Shown piece by piece: positions 23,355 to 33,512 of a stretch of 64,000 bases of DNA. Source of the stretch: Spongiimicrobium salis. Its GTDB lineage: Bacteria; Bacteroidota; Bacteroidia; Flavobacteriales; Flavobacteriaceae. The notes under the pieces are model-generated. The model was given only the letters and a program-made list of their open reading frames with translations, did no database searches and was not told the DNA's origin. A program made the translations under genes and the position numbers. Each line of letters begins with the position of its first letter. Position 1 is the stretch's first letter. The stretch is from NCBI RefSeq assembly GCF_043678055.1, contig NZ_JBHEQA010000001.1, positions 124,001 to 188,000 of the forward strand, written 5' to 3'.

Positions 23355-26300
23355 ATGAAAATTTTCACTTGCCTTTGTCTCCTAATGACATTTTGTTTTT
23401 CCGCTTCTTCGGCTCAAGAAGCTTATTTTATGAAAGACCCTACACTGACTCCCGATGGAAACCATGTTATATTCAGTTATAATGGCGACCTGTGGAAGGT
23501 AAGCTCAGAGGGAGGAGAGGCCCTACGGCTCACCGGAATGCAAGGTGAAGAAAGCTTGCCCCGTGTTTCTCCAAATGGGAAGTGGCTTGCCTTCAGTGCA
23601 GATCAATACGGCAATAGGGATATTTACATTATGCCCTTAAAAGGAGGTGAAATACAACAACTTACTTTTAACGATGCCTCAGATGATTTGGATAGTTGGG
23701 GCTGGGATTCCAAAACACTGTATTTCACATCCAATAGGGCCAATCGTTTTAGCGGATATTCCATTGCGATTACCGGGGAAACCCCCAAACGGCTTTTTGA
23801 GCATTATTTTGATAACACGCACAATATAGTTGTTCATCCCATTAGTCAGGCCATTTACTTTAATGAAAGCTGGGAAAGTAAAAACTTTGCCCATCGGAAA
23901 CGTTACAAGGGTGATTACAATCCGGATATAAAATCCTATAACCCCAAAACCAAGGAATACAAGGAGTACACTTCTTACAACGGTAAAGATTTTTGGGTAA
24001 CTATTGATAAAAACGGCAAACGCTATTTTGTTTCCGATGAACAGTTTGGGGAGTATAATTTGTACACTTTTGAAAATGATGCCAAAAAAAGCCTGACCAG
24101 TTTTAAAACTTCCATTGGAAGGCCACAGGTAAGTGCAAATGGAAAAAATGTGGTCTTTACCAAGGATTATCAATTGTTCCTATACAATGTTACTTCCAAA
24201 AAAACCGCTAAGGTTGCAATCTCCATTGCTGCAAACAACACCCTGAACAAGGCACAGGATTTTAAGATCAGTGGAAATATCAGCAATTTTGATATCTCTC
24301 CCGATCACAAAAAAATAGCTTTCGTATCTCGTGGCGAACTCTTTGTTTCCGACATCAAAGGAAAGTTCATAAAACAGCTCGCTACCCAAAAAGAGGAGCG
24401 CGTTTTGGAGGTAAAGTGGCTTAAGGACAATGAAACGCTCTTGTTCAATCAAACTTTCAAGGGATACGCAAATTTGTTTACCATTGCGGCTTCTGGGAAA
24501 GGCAAAGAGAAACAGTTGACCAAAGATGCCAGAAACAATGTAAATATTATCCTTGATCCCAACTTAACCCAAGGTGCATATATTAGTGGAAGGGACGAAT
24601 TGCGTTTAATTGATCTAAAGAGTCTTAAAAGTAACGTTCTGGTAAAGGATGAATTTTGGTCACTTTATGCACCACAAGCACAATTCTCACCAGATGGAAA
24701 ATACCTTACCTACAACGCCATCCGCAATTTTGAAGCCGATGTTTTTACCCTGCATATTCCTTCCAAAAAAGTTACGAATCTCACGAAAACCGGCGTAACA
24801 GAACGAAATCCCATTTGGTCTCCCGATGGCAAGTACATTTATTTTGGATCCAATCTCACTGCACCCAGTTATCCATATGGTTTAAATGAAGCCCATTTAT
24901 ATAAGATGGCATTGGACAATTACGAAGCCCCATTTTCAGCGGATAAATTTGATGCACTCTTTGAAAAAAAGGAAGGAAAAGAGGTTAAAAAGGGGCAAAA
25001 AGAGGAAAAAGAAGAAAAACCAGCCATTAACATTCGTATCAAAGAAAAGGGTCTCATGGATCGTCTGGAGCGCTTGGGACCTTCCTTTGGGCTGCAACGC
25101 AACGCTTATGCCACCAAGAAAGGAGAATCTACCTATATTTTTTACATCTCCAATCACAGTGAGGGCAATTCCCATTTGTGGAAAACCACCCTAACTCCTT
25201 TTGAAAAGGATAAAACCGAAAAAGTAAGTGACAATGTTCCTTTTTATCAAATAAGCGTGGCAAAAGACCACTATTACATTTTAAAAGGTGGAGATATTCA
25301 TTCCTTGGATATTAAGAGTAATGCCATAAAGAAAATTGAACTATCCCATACCTTCCGTAAAAACTTGTCCGATGAGTTTCAGCAAATGTTTTATGAAGCC
25401 TGGGCCGGGTTTGAGGAAAACTATTACGATGGGGATTTTCATGGAGAGAATTGGCAGCAATTGCGAAAGCAATACGCCACTTACTTGCCACATATTAGGG
25501 AACGTGCGCATCTACGTACCCTCTTCAATGATATGCTGGGAGAGTTAAATACCTCCCATTTCGGATTCTACTCCAATGGTCAAGAAGAAAATAAATATTA
25601 CGGCACCCGTACGCTGGCTACCGGCATTGTGTTTTCGGCCTCTGACCCTTATGTCGTAGCAGGTATTGTAGCCGATGGCCCTGCAGACGTAAGTGGGAAG
25701 AATATCAGGCCAGGGGATCGCCTGATTGCTGTTAATGATCAAAAAATAGATCCTAAAAGGAATCGTGAAATGTACTTCGTACAACCTTCTATGGATGCTG
25801 AAATGCGCTTGCAATTTTCTCGAAACAATGAAAAAATTGTCGTAGACCTGCACCCTATTCGCTCGGGCAATTTGCGCAATTTGTTGTATGATGAATGGGT
25901 AGACGACAACCAAGCCTATGTGGATCTAAAAAGCAATGAAGACATTGCTTATATCCACATGAAAAACATGGGCGGGGGAGAACTTGAAAATTTCAAGCGG
26001 GAGATGGTTTCCGAAGCTTATACAAAAAAAGGGTTGATCTTAGACCTACGTTACAATACTGGAGGAAATGTTCATGATGCCGTATTGCAATTTCTTTCGC
26101 AAAAACCGTATTTGAAATGGAAATACAGGGATGGCGCGCTCACTTCACAGCCCAATTTTGGACCGGCTGCCAAGCCCATTATCATTTTAATCAATGAACA
26201 AACCCTAAGTGATGCTGAAATGACTTCTGAAGGTTTCAAAGCCTTAGGCTTAGGCAAAGTTATAGGAACTGAAACCTACCGGTGGATCATTTTCACTTCG

Positions 26301-26498
26301 GGCAATGGTTTGGTCGATGGTTCTTTTTATCGCCTTCCCTCTTGGGGCTGCTATAGCTTGGATGGCAGGGATTTGGAGGTATCAGGTGTAAGCCCGGATA
26401 TGTATGTCAAAGAAAACTTTAAAGATCGTATTTCAGGAAACCAACCCCAATTGGACAAGGCAATCGGTGAGATCTATAAAATGCTTGACACAGAATAA
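23355..26498 (+). CDS. Tricorn-like S41 family protease, exported
   Basis: 1047 residues. Signal peptide 1-20 (ending ASSAQE). Residues about 25-620 form WD40-like/PD40 beta-propeller repeats (TPDGNHVIFSYNGDLWKVS, SPNGKWLAFSADQYGNRDIY). A Lys/Glu-rich insertion lies at about 535-560. A helical region, a PDZ domain (about 745-835, VVAGIVADGPADVSGKNIRP) and the S41 core (860-1040) follow. The tricorn-type catalytic residues are present: His735 in LNTSHFG, nucleophile Ser952 in NEQTLSDAEM and Glu in DLEVSGVSPD. It should degrade peptides in the periplasm; the archaeal enzyme is cytoplasmic. It stands between unrelated genes. Confidence 0.92.
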   Translation: MKIFTCLCLLMTFCFSASSAQEAYFMKDPTLTPDGNHVIFSYNGDLWKVSSEGGEALRLTGMQGEESLPRVSPNGKWLAFSADQYGNRDIYIMPLKGGEIQQLTFNDASDDLDSWGWDSKTLYFTSNRANRFSGYSIAITGETPKRLFEHYFDNTHNIVVHPISQAIYFNESWESKNFAHRKRYKGDYNPDIKSYNPKTKEYKEYTSYNGKDFWVTIDKNGKRYFVSDEQFGEYNLYTFENDAKKSLTSFKTSIGRPQVSANGKNVVFTKDYQLFLYNVTSKKTAKVAISIAANNTLNKAQDFKISGNISNFDISPDHKKIAFVSRGELFVSDIKGKFIKQLATQKEERVLEVKWLKDNETLLFNQTFKGYANLFTIAASGKGKEKQLTKDARNNVNIILDPNLTQGAYISGRDELRLIDLKSLKSNVLVKDEFWSLYAPQAQFSPDGKYLTYNAIRNFEADVFTLHIPSKKVTNLTKTGVTERNPIWSPDGKYIYFGSNLTAPSYPYGLNEAHLYKMALDNYEAPFSADKFDALFEKKEGKEVKKGQKEEKEEKPAINIRIKEKGLMDRLERLGPSFGLQRNAYATKKGESTYIFYISNHSEGNSHLWKTTLTPFEKDKTEKVSDNVPFYQISVAKDHYYILKGGDIHSLDIKSNAIKKIELSHTFRKNLSDEFQQMFYEAWAGFEENYYDGDFHGENWQQLRKQYATYLPHIRERAHLRTLFNDMLGELNTSHFGFYSNGQEENKYYGTRTLATGIVFSASDPYVVAGIVADGPADVSGKNIRPGDRLIAVNDQKIDPKRNREMYFVQPSMDAEMRLQFSRNNEKIVVDLHPIRSGNLRNLLYDEWVDDNQAYVDLKSNEDIAYIHMKNMGGGELENFKREMVSEAYTKKGLILDLRYNTGGNVHDAVLQFLSQKPYLKWKYRDGALTSQPNFGPAAKPIIILINEQTLSDAEMTSEGFKALGLGKVIGTETYRWIIFTSGNGLVDGSFYRLPSWGCYSLDGRDLEVSGVSPDMYVKENFKDRISGNQPQLDKAIGEIYKMLDTE

Positions 26499-26537
26499 AG
26501 ACATACCTTTTTTGCATAAATACCTAACCACCTTTAG

Positions 26538-28901
26538 ATGAGCAATACCCAAGATAAAATAGAAGAACTCAGTAGAAAACTCGAACAATTGCTGTCCAAA
26601 CAGGAATTCTTTGCCAAGGAATTAATGCAGCTCTATAAGGAAATTGATCACCTGAAGAAATTTGGACTTCCTGAAGAGGAAAAAACGGCTTCTCCTCCAC
26701 CAATGGAAGAGGCCATTACAACTAAGGAAACTAGCGCTATTCCCACGCCTTCCAAAGAAGAAAATGTGGTGAAAGAAGAGATTCCTTTGGCTACACCCGA
26801 AGCTGTAGCCCAAAAAACTCCGTCGGCCCAGGCACCCAAGGTGAAATCTAGTTTGGAAAAGTTTATTGGTGAAAACCTCATCAACAAAATTGGAATTATC
26901 ATTACTATCATTGGGGTTGCCATTGGAGCAAAGTATTCTATCGAAAATGAGCTGATCAGCCCGCTAACTAGGATTATCCTAGGCTATATCGCTGGAATAG
27001 TGCTTTTAGGTGTGGGCATCAAGCTTAAAACCAAGTATAAGAATTATAGTGCGGTACTGGTCAGTGGTGCCATGGCCATTATGTATTTCATTACGTTTTC
27101 GGGCTATAGTTTCTATGCTCTATTTCCACAGAGCATTGCCTTTGCATTGATGGTCATTTTTACGGTATTTACCGTGGTGGCCGCCTTGCACTATGACAAA
27201 CAAGTAATTGCCATTATTGGATTGGTAGGCGCTTATGCTGTTCCATTTTTCCTAAGCGATGGTTCTGGTCAGGTAATCGTACTATTTAGCTATATGGCCA
27301 TTATCAATATTGGAATCCTGATTATTTCCTTCAAGAAATATTGGAAACCCTTGTATTTTGTTGCTTTTGCTCTCACTTGGCTTATTTATTTCTCTTGGTA
27401 CGCCCTGTCTTATCGACGCGAGGAGCACTTTTCCATAGCTTTGGTTTTCCTAGGCCTATTCTTTATATTGTTTTACCTCAACTTCATTGCTTATAAGCTA
27501 AAGAAAAAAGAACCGTTTGGCAGTTCGGATATCGTTCTACTCTTGTGCAATGCCTTCATCTTCTACGGCATTGGGTATGGTATTTTAAACGATCACGAAA
27601 CTGGCGAACAACTTTTAGGGATATTTACTTTGGGTAATGCCATCATACATTTTGCATTCAGTGCGGTCATTTACAAACAAAAACTAGGTGATAAAAGCCT
27701 TTTTTATATGGTATCAGGCCTAGTATTGGTCTTTATCACCATTGCCATACCCGTGCAGTTGGATGGTAATTGGGTGACAATGCTCTGGGTTGGGGAAGCC
27801 GCCTTACTATTTTGGATAGGGCGGGACAAAGGCATCCCTGTCTATGAAAAATTGGCATATCCATTGATTGTTCTGGCATTTCTAAGTCTTTTACAGGACT
27901 GGGGCGGAGGCTACTTTAATGATTCAGATTACACTTTTACCCCTATCTTAAACCGCGGTTTTCTGACTGCAACCCTATTCCTTGCCGCATTTGGTATTAT
28001 TCTGTGGCAACAGAGACGCACGGCAACTGTCCTGAAATCCCAAACCTGGAACAACTGGTTTACCTTGTTGACTCCTGCCATTTTCTTATTTGTGTTATAC
28101 TCCTCTTTTTTTATTGAGATCGACCGATATTGGATACAACAGTATGACAATGCCATACTGGATCTAGGAAGCTCGGAAACGATATATTCACAGCAGAACA
28201 CCAATCTTCTGGATATAAAAAGTATGTGGTTGATCATTTATACGGTCGTCTTTTTTGCCTTATTGTCTTTCATCAACATCAAAGTGTTTAAAAACGATCG
28301 TCTCGGCAGGTTCAATCTTTTACTCAATGGCCTCGGCATCCTGATTTTCCTCGTAGGCGGATTATACACTTTGAGCGAACTCCGTCAACATTATATCAAT
28401 CGGGCTTCGTACGAATATTTTGAAATTGGAATATTTAATATTGTCATACGTTATATTTCCTTTCTGGCACTCGGCGCTTTATTCGTTGTTTCGCATTGGT
28501 ATACCCAACAGGAATTTATGCGAAGGCGATTTCGTCTTCTCTTTGAGATGGTATTGCACATCACCATACTCTGGGTCTTAAGCAGTGAATTATTGCATTG
28601 GATGGATCTGGCCAATTCCGATCAATCCTATAAATTAGGACTTAGTATTTTATGGGGACTCTATGCCGTAATGCTTATTGTTTTGGGAATTTGGAACAAA
28701 AAGCAATACTTGCGTATCTCAGCGATGATTCTATTTGCCATTACCCTGATCAAATTGTTCGTTTATGATATTGCATCCTCCAGTACGCTATCAAAAACTA
28801 TTGTTTTTGTGGCATTGGGCATTTTGCTTTTGATCATCTCATTTTTATATAACAAGTACAAAAATCTAATTTCAGAGGAACATGAAGACGATATTAAGTA
28901 G
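26538..28901 (+). CDS. DUF2339 polytopic membrane protein
   Basis: 787 residues. An N-terminal coiled coil (1-45, KIEELSRKLEQLLSKQEFFA) and a Pro/Ala/Glu linker (45-105) precede the invariant family entry LEKFIGENLINKIGIIITII and about 20 membrane segments to the C-terminus. DUF2339 (PF10101) proteins have no known function; their size and helix count are normal here. The end overlaps the next gene by 20 bases. DUF2339 and DUF3999 genes are neighbours in many Gram-negative genomes, which suggests a two-protein envelope system. Confidence 0.9.
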   Translation: MSNTQDKIEELSRKLEQLLSKQEFFAKELMQLYKEIDHLKKFGLPEEEKTASPPPMEEAITTKETSAIPTPSKEENVVKEEIPLATPEAVAQKTPSAQAPKVKSSLEKFIGENLINKIGIIITIIGVAIGAKYSIENELISPLTRIILGYIAGIVLLGVGIKLKTKYKNYSAVLVSGAMAIMYFITFSGYSFYALFPQSIAFALMVIFTVFTVVAALHYDKQVIAIIGLVGAYAVPFFLSDGSGQVIVLFSYMAIINIGILIISFKKYWKPLYFVAFALTWLIYFSWYALSYRREEHFSIALVFLGLFFILFYLNFIAYKLKKKEPFGSSDIVLLLCNAFIFYGIGYGILNDHETGEQLLGIFTLGNAIIHFAFSAVIYKQKLGDKSLFYMVSGLVLVFITIAIPVQLDGNWVTMLWVGEAALLFWIGRDKGIPVYEKLAYPLIVLAFLSLLQDWGGGYFNDSDYTFTPILNRGFLTATLFLAAFGIILWQQRRTATVLKSQTWNNWFTLLTPAIFLFVLYSSFFIEIDRYWIQQYDNAILDLGSSETIYSQQNTNLLDIKSMWLIIYTVVFFALLSFINIKVFKNDRLGRFNLLLNGLGILIFLVGGLYTLSELRQHYINRASYEYFEIGIFNIVIRYISFLALGALFVVSHWYTQQEFMRRRFRLLFEMVLHITILWVLSSELLHWMDLANSDQSYKLGLSILWGLYAVMLIVLGIWNKKQYLRISAMILFAITLIKLFVYDIASSSTLSKTIVFVALGILLLIISFLYNKYKNLISEEHEDDIK

Positions 28902-30114
28902 TATTTTAATCCTTTGGGGAGGAACCTTTTTATACGGGCAATTATCATCCTATAATCACAAACGGAAAATCAAAGGTATTTCGGATACTTGGCATAGCCT
29001 CACCTTACCTGATGCCCTCTATGAAAAAGTAAATACCGACTTATCAGATATTCGCATTTATGGGATTACTGCTGCCAAAGACACCCTTGAAGCTCCTTAT
29101 CTCTTAAAACTAAACGCACCTAAAAGACAGCAAATTAAAGTCGATTTTAGGCGTCTTAATCAATCTCAGAATAAAAGAGGATATTATTTCACTTTTGAAT
29201 TGACTTCGCTTGAGGTGGTAAATCAGATCATACTTAATTTCAATCAACAAAATTTTGATTGGAAGGTACAGCTTGAGGGTAGTCAAAATTTAAAGGAATG
29301 GTTTTCCATTATTGAGGATTACCGCATTCTTTCCATAAAAAATATCCATACCAACTACAACTATACCACCCTAAGCTTTCCAGATTCCAAATACCGTTAT
29401 TACAAAATACTGGTCAAAGCGGATGAAAAACCACGTCTGAATCGGGCTTATCTTCAAAAGCAAGTAATGTTAGACAGCCTACATCCCTTAAAAGAGTATC
29501 CCATTAAAAAATTTGAACTCGCAAACGATAAAATAACAAAACAGACGCAAATAGCTATTGACCTGGATTTTGCAGTGCCCCTAAGCGAACTGAACCTGAA
29601 TGTTTCCGATGATATTGACTATTACCGTACTTTACAGATCAATTATGCCTTGGATAGCGTGGAAACCGATAAAGGATGGAAGCCTATATACCAATCCTTA
29701 TTTTATGGCACTCTATCTTCCTTACAAAAAGAGCCTTTGCGCTTTAAAACCACCATTGCCAAAAAACTACGGATTCTTATTGAAAATAATGACAATGCGC
29801 CTTTAACCATTGACCGTGCAACACTAATGGGCTATTCCCACACATTATCGGCGCGTTTTACAACACCGGCCACCTATTATCTTGCTTATGGCAATCCCCA
29901 AAAGAGAAGGCCCACGTATGACCTCAATGCCATTGCCTCCGCGGTTCCTAAACATATGTCCCCTGTGCGTGTTGATGAAGAACAAGATATTCCTCAAGAA
30001 CAGGAAGACGGGAAAGAAGCTTTATTTACCAATCCCATATGGCTTTGGAGTATTATGGGTATTGTTATATTCCTATTGGGTGGATTGACGATAAAAATGT
30101 TGCGTAAAAGTTGA
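28882..30114 (+). CDS. DUF3999 family exported protein
   Basis: 410 residues with a signal peptide (1-19), a long beta-rich exported part and one C-terminal membrane helix (about 385-405, LWSIMGIVIFLLGGLTIKML) with a short basic tail, so type I topology. The order 'LPDALYEKVNTDLSDIRIYG', then discoidin-like strands (LEGSQNLKEWFSI, YRYYKILV) matches DUF3999 (PF13163). It starts inside the end of the DUF2339 gene (20-base overlap), so the two are translationally coupled. The function is unknown; carbohydrate or envelope binding is suggested by the discoidin-like strands only. Confidence 0.85.
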   Translation: MKTILSSILILWGGTFLYGQLSSYNHKRKIKGISDTWHSLTLPDALYEKVNTDLSDIRIYGITAAKDTLEAPYLLKLNAPKRQQIKVDFRRLNQSQNKRGYYFTFELTSLEVVNQIILNFNQQNFDWKVQLEGSQNLKEWFSIIEDYRILSIKNIHTNYNYTTLSFPDSKYRYYKILVKADEKPRLNRAYLQKQVMLDSLHPLKEYPIKKFELANDKITKQTQIAIDLDFAVPLSELNLNVSDDIDYYRTLQINYALDSVETDKGWKPIYQSLFYGTLSSLQKEPLRFKTTIAKKLRILIENNDNAPLTIDRATLMGYSHTLSARFTTPATYYLAYGNPQKRRPTYDLNAIASAVPKHMSPVRVDEEQDIPQEQEDGKEALFTNPIWLWSIMGIVIFLLGGLTIKMLRKS

Positions 30115-30220
30115 ACATTATGTAGCATAAAGAGAGCGATAATACCCACAAGACTATAATTGACCAAAGACAAGCTCGGCGCGCCACATTTCCATTACTC
30201 CTTCGTCTTTAAGTAAAAAA

Positions 30221-30970
30221 ATGACTAAGGACATTACATATTTTAAAGATGGTTCGGTAAAAATAAGTCGGCAAGACTATATGGAAAAACAGAGTGACAT
30301 GCGCCTCCATGATCATGATTTTTTGACCGTGAGCCTATTGCTTACCGGTACGTTGATCGAACATACTTCTACAGGAACCCGAGTAGTGCGACCAGGCAAC
30401 GCCTTGATTAAGCCTGCAGGCTTATTGCATAGTGATGTATTCACGGAAAATTGCTCTATTTTGTCTTTTAAAATTTACGATTGGGAGTACTACGATCACC
30501 ATTGGGACAATTGGAATATTCTGCAGCCTTCCGGTTTGCTTCCCTATTTTTTGAAGGTGGTTCACCAGCCCGATAAAAAGGAGGCCCTAACGCATTTAAA
30601 AAAGAACATAACACCGCTATTATATCCTAAAAAAACCGCAATTGCCATCCCAAAACGCATTGAGGAGGCCAGAAAACTGGTTGATATCCATTTTCGGGAA
30701 TCCTTTAAAATTTCAGATTTGGCCAAAGAAATAGGACTCAATCCAGTATATCTTGGCAAGGCATTTAAGGATTGCCATGGCATTGATATCAAGTCGTACC
30801 AACAACAACTGCGTCTACATTTTGCCATGTCCGGAATGTTTGCTCAAAATGGAAATCTCACAGAACTTGCCCATAGCACAGGATATGCAGACCAAAGTCA
30901 TTTTTCCCGGGAATTCAAAAAATCTACCCAACTATCCCCTAAAAAATTTGCTGCCCTACTCCACCTTTAA
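30221..30970 (+). CDS. AraC-family transcriptional regulator
   Basis: 249 residues. The N-terminal cupin-type sensor (about 1-115) contains HDHDFLTVSLLLTGTLIEHT and a PGNALIKPAGLLHSD strand. The C-terminal AraC DNA-binding domain (about 145-249) carries two helix-turn-helix motifs, KISDLAKEIGLNPVYLGKAF and LTELAHSTGYADQSHFSREF, with the family ending SPKKFAAL. The inducer is unknown. The serine hydrolase 57 bases downstream on the same strand is the nearest candidate target. Confidence 0.9.
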   Translation: MTKDITYFKDGSVKISRQDYMEKQSDMRLHDHDFLTVSLLLTGTLIEHTSTGTRVVRPGNALIKPAGLLHSDVFTENCSILSFKIYDWEYYDHHWDNWNILQPSGLLPYFLKVVHQPDKKEALTHLKKNITPLLYPKKTAIAIPKRIEEARKLVDIHFRESFKISDLAKEIGLNPVYLGKAFKDCHGIDIKSYQQQLRLHFAMSGMFAQNGNLTELAHSTGYADQSHFSREFKKSTQLSPKKFAALLHL

Positions 30971-31027
30971 TTTGTTCAAGTTTTTGGCAAGAATAATAGT
31001 TTAGTTTGTATTTCAAAAAAATAAAGG

Positions 31028-32521
31028 ATGATGAAAACATGGTATTTATTGATTATAGCCGTTCTACTAAACAATGGCCTAATGGCTCAGGAAAAAGCCA
31101 GTTTCCAATGGCCCAACCACAAGGCTACGCGACTATTTAAAGCGTTTATAAAAACATATAACAGCAATAATGAAAATGAATTGGCTGCTTTTGCAAAGGA
31201 ACATTGTTCTGGAATCGATCCTAAGGAATGGGCTTCCTACTGGCCTGGGGTTTTTGCCGATTTTGGAAGTGTTGAAGTCTATAAAAAAGTGGAAGAATGG
31301 ACCAATGAACATCGATTGGCCCTTTGGTTTCAAGGGAAGGATACCAAAGGTTGGGTTGCTATAATCCTAAGTATGGATGCAGGAGGCAAGATTATCGGAA
31401 AATCTGTGGCCCGAGGTTTACGCCCATCGGGCACCTTACCTCCATATAGCGCCTTAACTGCCCCTGAAATAGCACTACAAATGGACGCTTACCTTGAGAA
31501 GTTAAGTCAGTTGGACTATTTTTCTGGGACTGTATTAATCGCTAAAGGAGAAAATATAGTATTTGAAAGTGCTTATGGCATGCGGAATTACAGCACTCAA
31601 AAAAGAAATAATCTACAGACCTCTTTTTGTGTGGCTTCCACTACCAAAACCTTTACTGCCATGGCCATTCTTCAACTAGTTGAAAAAGGGGTATTGCATA
31701 CTTCTGACCCTATAAGTAAATATATTCAGGAATACCCCAAGGATATTGCCGATCAGGTGACCATTCACCATTTACTCAACCATACCTCCGGGATAGAATT
31801 GGACGATTACAAACCTTATAATAAAGCAGAAAAAAAAGCAAAAAACCTGGATGACCTATTGGCAGCACATATACAATACCTGGATTCCATGAATAATAGC
31901 AGGAGAAACAATTTCAAAGTGTTGGGAAAGCATGACTATTCCAATGAAAATTATAGTTTATTGGGAGTTATTATAGAACGGGTCAGTGGCATCACCTATT
32001 CCCAATATCTAGAACAATATATTTTTAAACCTCTTGGCCTGACACATACATTCAGTGATTATAAAAAATTGAAAAACCATTCCAATAAAGCCATAGGCTA
32101 TACCAACAAGGATAAGCAAGGTCATCTTTTAAAAACAAGATTGAAAAACACCGATTCCCTATGGCAATTTGCCCTCCCTTCCGGAGGTGTTTATGCTAGT
32201 GCAAAAGATCTTTACACCTACTTTAAAGCGATTAACGGACATCTCCTTTTACGTAAAGAAACCAGGCAATGGTTATATGAAAAAAAAGAACCTGTTTTCA
32301 ATTTTTCGGATTACTCCAGATCATACAGCTATGGTTTTGCCTTAGAACAAAAGGGAAAGGCCTTTACTATTGGCCATGGTGGTTCATTTATCGGTGTAGG
32401 TAGTGCCTTTGAATATTATCCGGAACAGGATTACTATGTCATCGTACTGAGCAATTACGGATCTATGCCCGCCCAGACAGTTTCAAATTACATTAAAGAT
32501 CTTATAGCACCCAATGATTGA
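31028..32521 (+). CDS. Exported serine hydrolase (beta-lactamase fold) with N-terminal extra domain
   Basis: 497 residues. Signal peptide to about residue 20 (NNGLMAQE). Residues 25-135 resemble the DUF-type NTF2-like region that often precedes these hydrolases (KAFIKTYNSNNENELAAFAK). The beta-lactamase-fold domain follows with S204-T-T-K207, a Tyr-Ser-Asn element in HDYSNENYSLLG and HGG in TIGHGGSFIGVG, the class C/PBP4* triad. This set is found in D-alanyl carboxypeptidases, esterases and D-aminopeptidases. It is located after the AraC gene and may be its target. Substrate unknown. Confidence 0.88.
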   Translation: MMKTWYLLIIAVLLNNGLMAQEKASFQWPNHKATRLFKAFIKTYNSNNENELAAFAKEHCSGIDPKEWASYWPGVFADFGSVEVYKKVEEWTNEHRLALWFQGKDTKGWVAIILSMDAGGKIIGKSVARGLRPSGTLPPYSALTAPEIALQMDAYLEKLSQLDYFSGTVLIAKGENIVFESAYGMRNYSTQKRNNLQTSFCVASTTKTFTAMAILQLVEKGVLHTSDPISKYIQEYPKDIADQVTIHHLLNHTSGIELDDYKPYNKAEKKAKNLDDLLAAHIQYLDSMNNSRRNNFKVLGKHDYSNENYSLLGVIIERVSGITYSQYLEQYIFKPLGLTHTFSDYKKLKNHSNKAIGYTNKDKQGHLLKTRLKNTDSLWQFALPSGGVYASAKDLYTYFKAINGHLLLRKETRQWLYEKKEPVFNFSDYSRSYSYGFALEQKGKAFTIGHGGSFIGVGSAFEYYPEQDYYVIVLSNYGSMPAQTVSNYIKDLIAPND

Positions 32522-32571
32522 AACCATGGTGCCCATGGATAGGAAAAAGCTACTACTCCGTCTTTCCCTTA

Positions 32572-33117
32572 TTAATGTATCTGTTCATAGGGACTCACAA
32601 AGGTCTTTTTAATCTCCAAATGTACATCTACCTCAACATCGCCATGAATTTCCTTTCCAAAACTAACATTAATTACATATGATCTATGGTACAACTTTAG
32701 GAGTTTGTCCAGTTTTTGTTTTTGTCGTTTGGTCAAAGCAATATCCCTTTGATAAGTATTCAAGGGCCCAAAAGCCATAGCGAGCACTACAAGCCCGACA
32801 AGCATAATAAGCAAAGGCACAATAGAAATTACGCCATTATCAAAAACATAAGTACCTAAGAGGTAAGCACCAATTATTGTAGCAATTCCAATCAATGAAA
32901 AAACAGTACTGTACACAAAGGTTACTGTTCTAGTACGTCGAACACGCTCATAAGCAATGTTGACCGCTTTTATTTTAGCTGTTAACTTTTGTTCCAATTG
33001 AATATCCGGGCAAGTTCTTTTAAAATTTGGTTTTGTTTGGGTAAGAGCGCATCTAGCGCCCTCTATATAGTCCATCTCTTGCAGGCTGCACAATTCACAA
33101 TGTTGGACAAGGTTCAT
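32572..33117 (-). CDS. Two-pass membrane protein with cysteine-rich N-terminus
   Basis: 181 residues. The N-terminal 35 residues carry four cysteines and a histidine (HCELCSLQEM, GARCAL, RTCPDI), possibly a metal or redox site. Two membrane segments lie at about 68-90 and 95-115. A basic helix (TKRQKQKLDKLLKLYHRSY) and a short acidic beta part follow. Family not recognised. It ends the run HipA-like kinase, DUF3037, this gene, 11 bases after DUF3037, so it is probably co-transcribed. Confidence 0.6.
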   Translation of the reverse strand: MNLVQHCELCSLQEMDYIEGARCALTQTKPNFKRTCPDIQLEQKLTAKIKAVNIAYERVRRTRTVTFVYSTVFSLIGIATIIGAYLLGTYVFDNGVISIVPLLIMLVGLVVLAMAFGPLNTYQRDIALTKRQKQKLDKLLKLYHRSYVINVSFGKEIHGDVEVDVHLEIKKTFVSPYEQIH

Positions 33118-33128
33118 AGGAGAAGCTT

Positions 33129-33512
33129 CTATAAAATATAGCGTTTAAAAATATCTTCCAATGCCTTCTCGGGATCATGACATAGACCGGAATGGGTTTT
33201 GGAACTTTGAATGATGGTACTGCGTGTAGCTACTAACCATCGGAAACGATCGGCCAATTCAAATTGCCCAATAAAGCCTCCTTTAGGCCCTCCTTCACAA
33301 ATGTGTTCCCAAGCCTGTAAATAAGCTTCAAACGTACCCTGATCGATCTCGGTTGAAAATGCAGCAATTTTTTTGGAATCAATATGATACTTCATCCCTA
33401 AGAATTTTTTTCGTTTTGAAAAAAGAATCACCCCTACATTGAAGAATTCTTCGCGCTCCACTTTAGGCACGATGCGTATAATAGCATATTCAAAAGTACA
33501 TCTATCTTGCAT
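33129..33512 (-). CDS. DUF3037 domain protein
   Basis: 127 residues with the DUF3037 opening FEYAIIRIVPKVEREEFFNV and the GVILFSKRKKFLG strand (PF11236). DUF3037 genes commonly sit beside HipA-like kinase genes, as here: its start overlaps the kinase stop by 11 bases, so the two are translationally coupled. No catalytic motif is evident. It may be a regulator or substrate of the kinase; that role is inferred from the conserved neighbourhood. Confidence 0.85.
   Translation of the reverse strand: MQDRCTFEYAIIRIVPKVEREEFFNVGVILFSKRKKFLGMKYHIDSKKIAAFSTEIDQGTFEAYLQAWEHICEGGPKGGFIGQFELADRFRWLVATRSTIIQSSKTHSGLCHDPEKALEDIFKRYIL

Noticed and set aside
24886..25194. 102-residue frame in the Lys/Glu-rich part of the tricorn-like protease, as possible frameshift product
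   Set aside because: The main frame continues through with family similarity on both sides; the alternative frame is only a by-product of the repetitive AAA/GAA codons.
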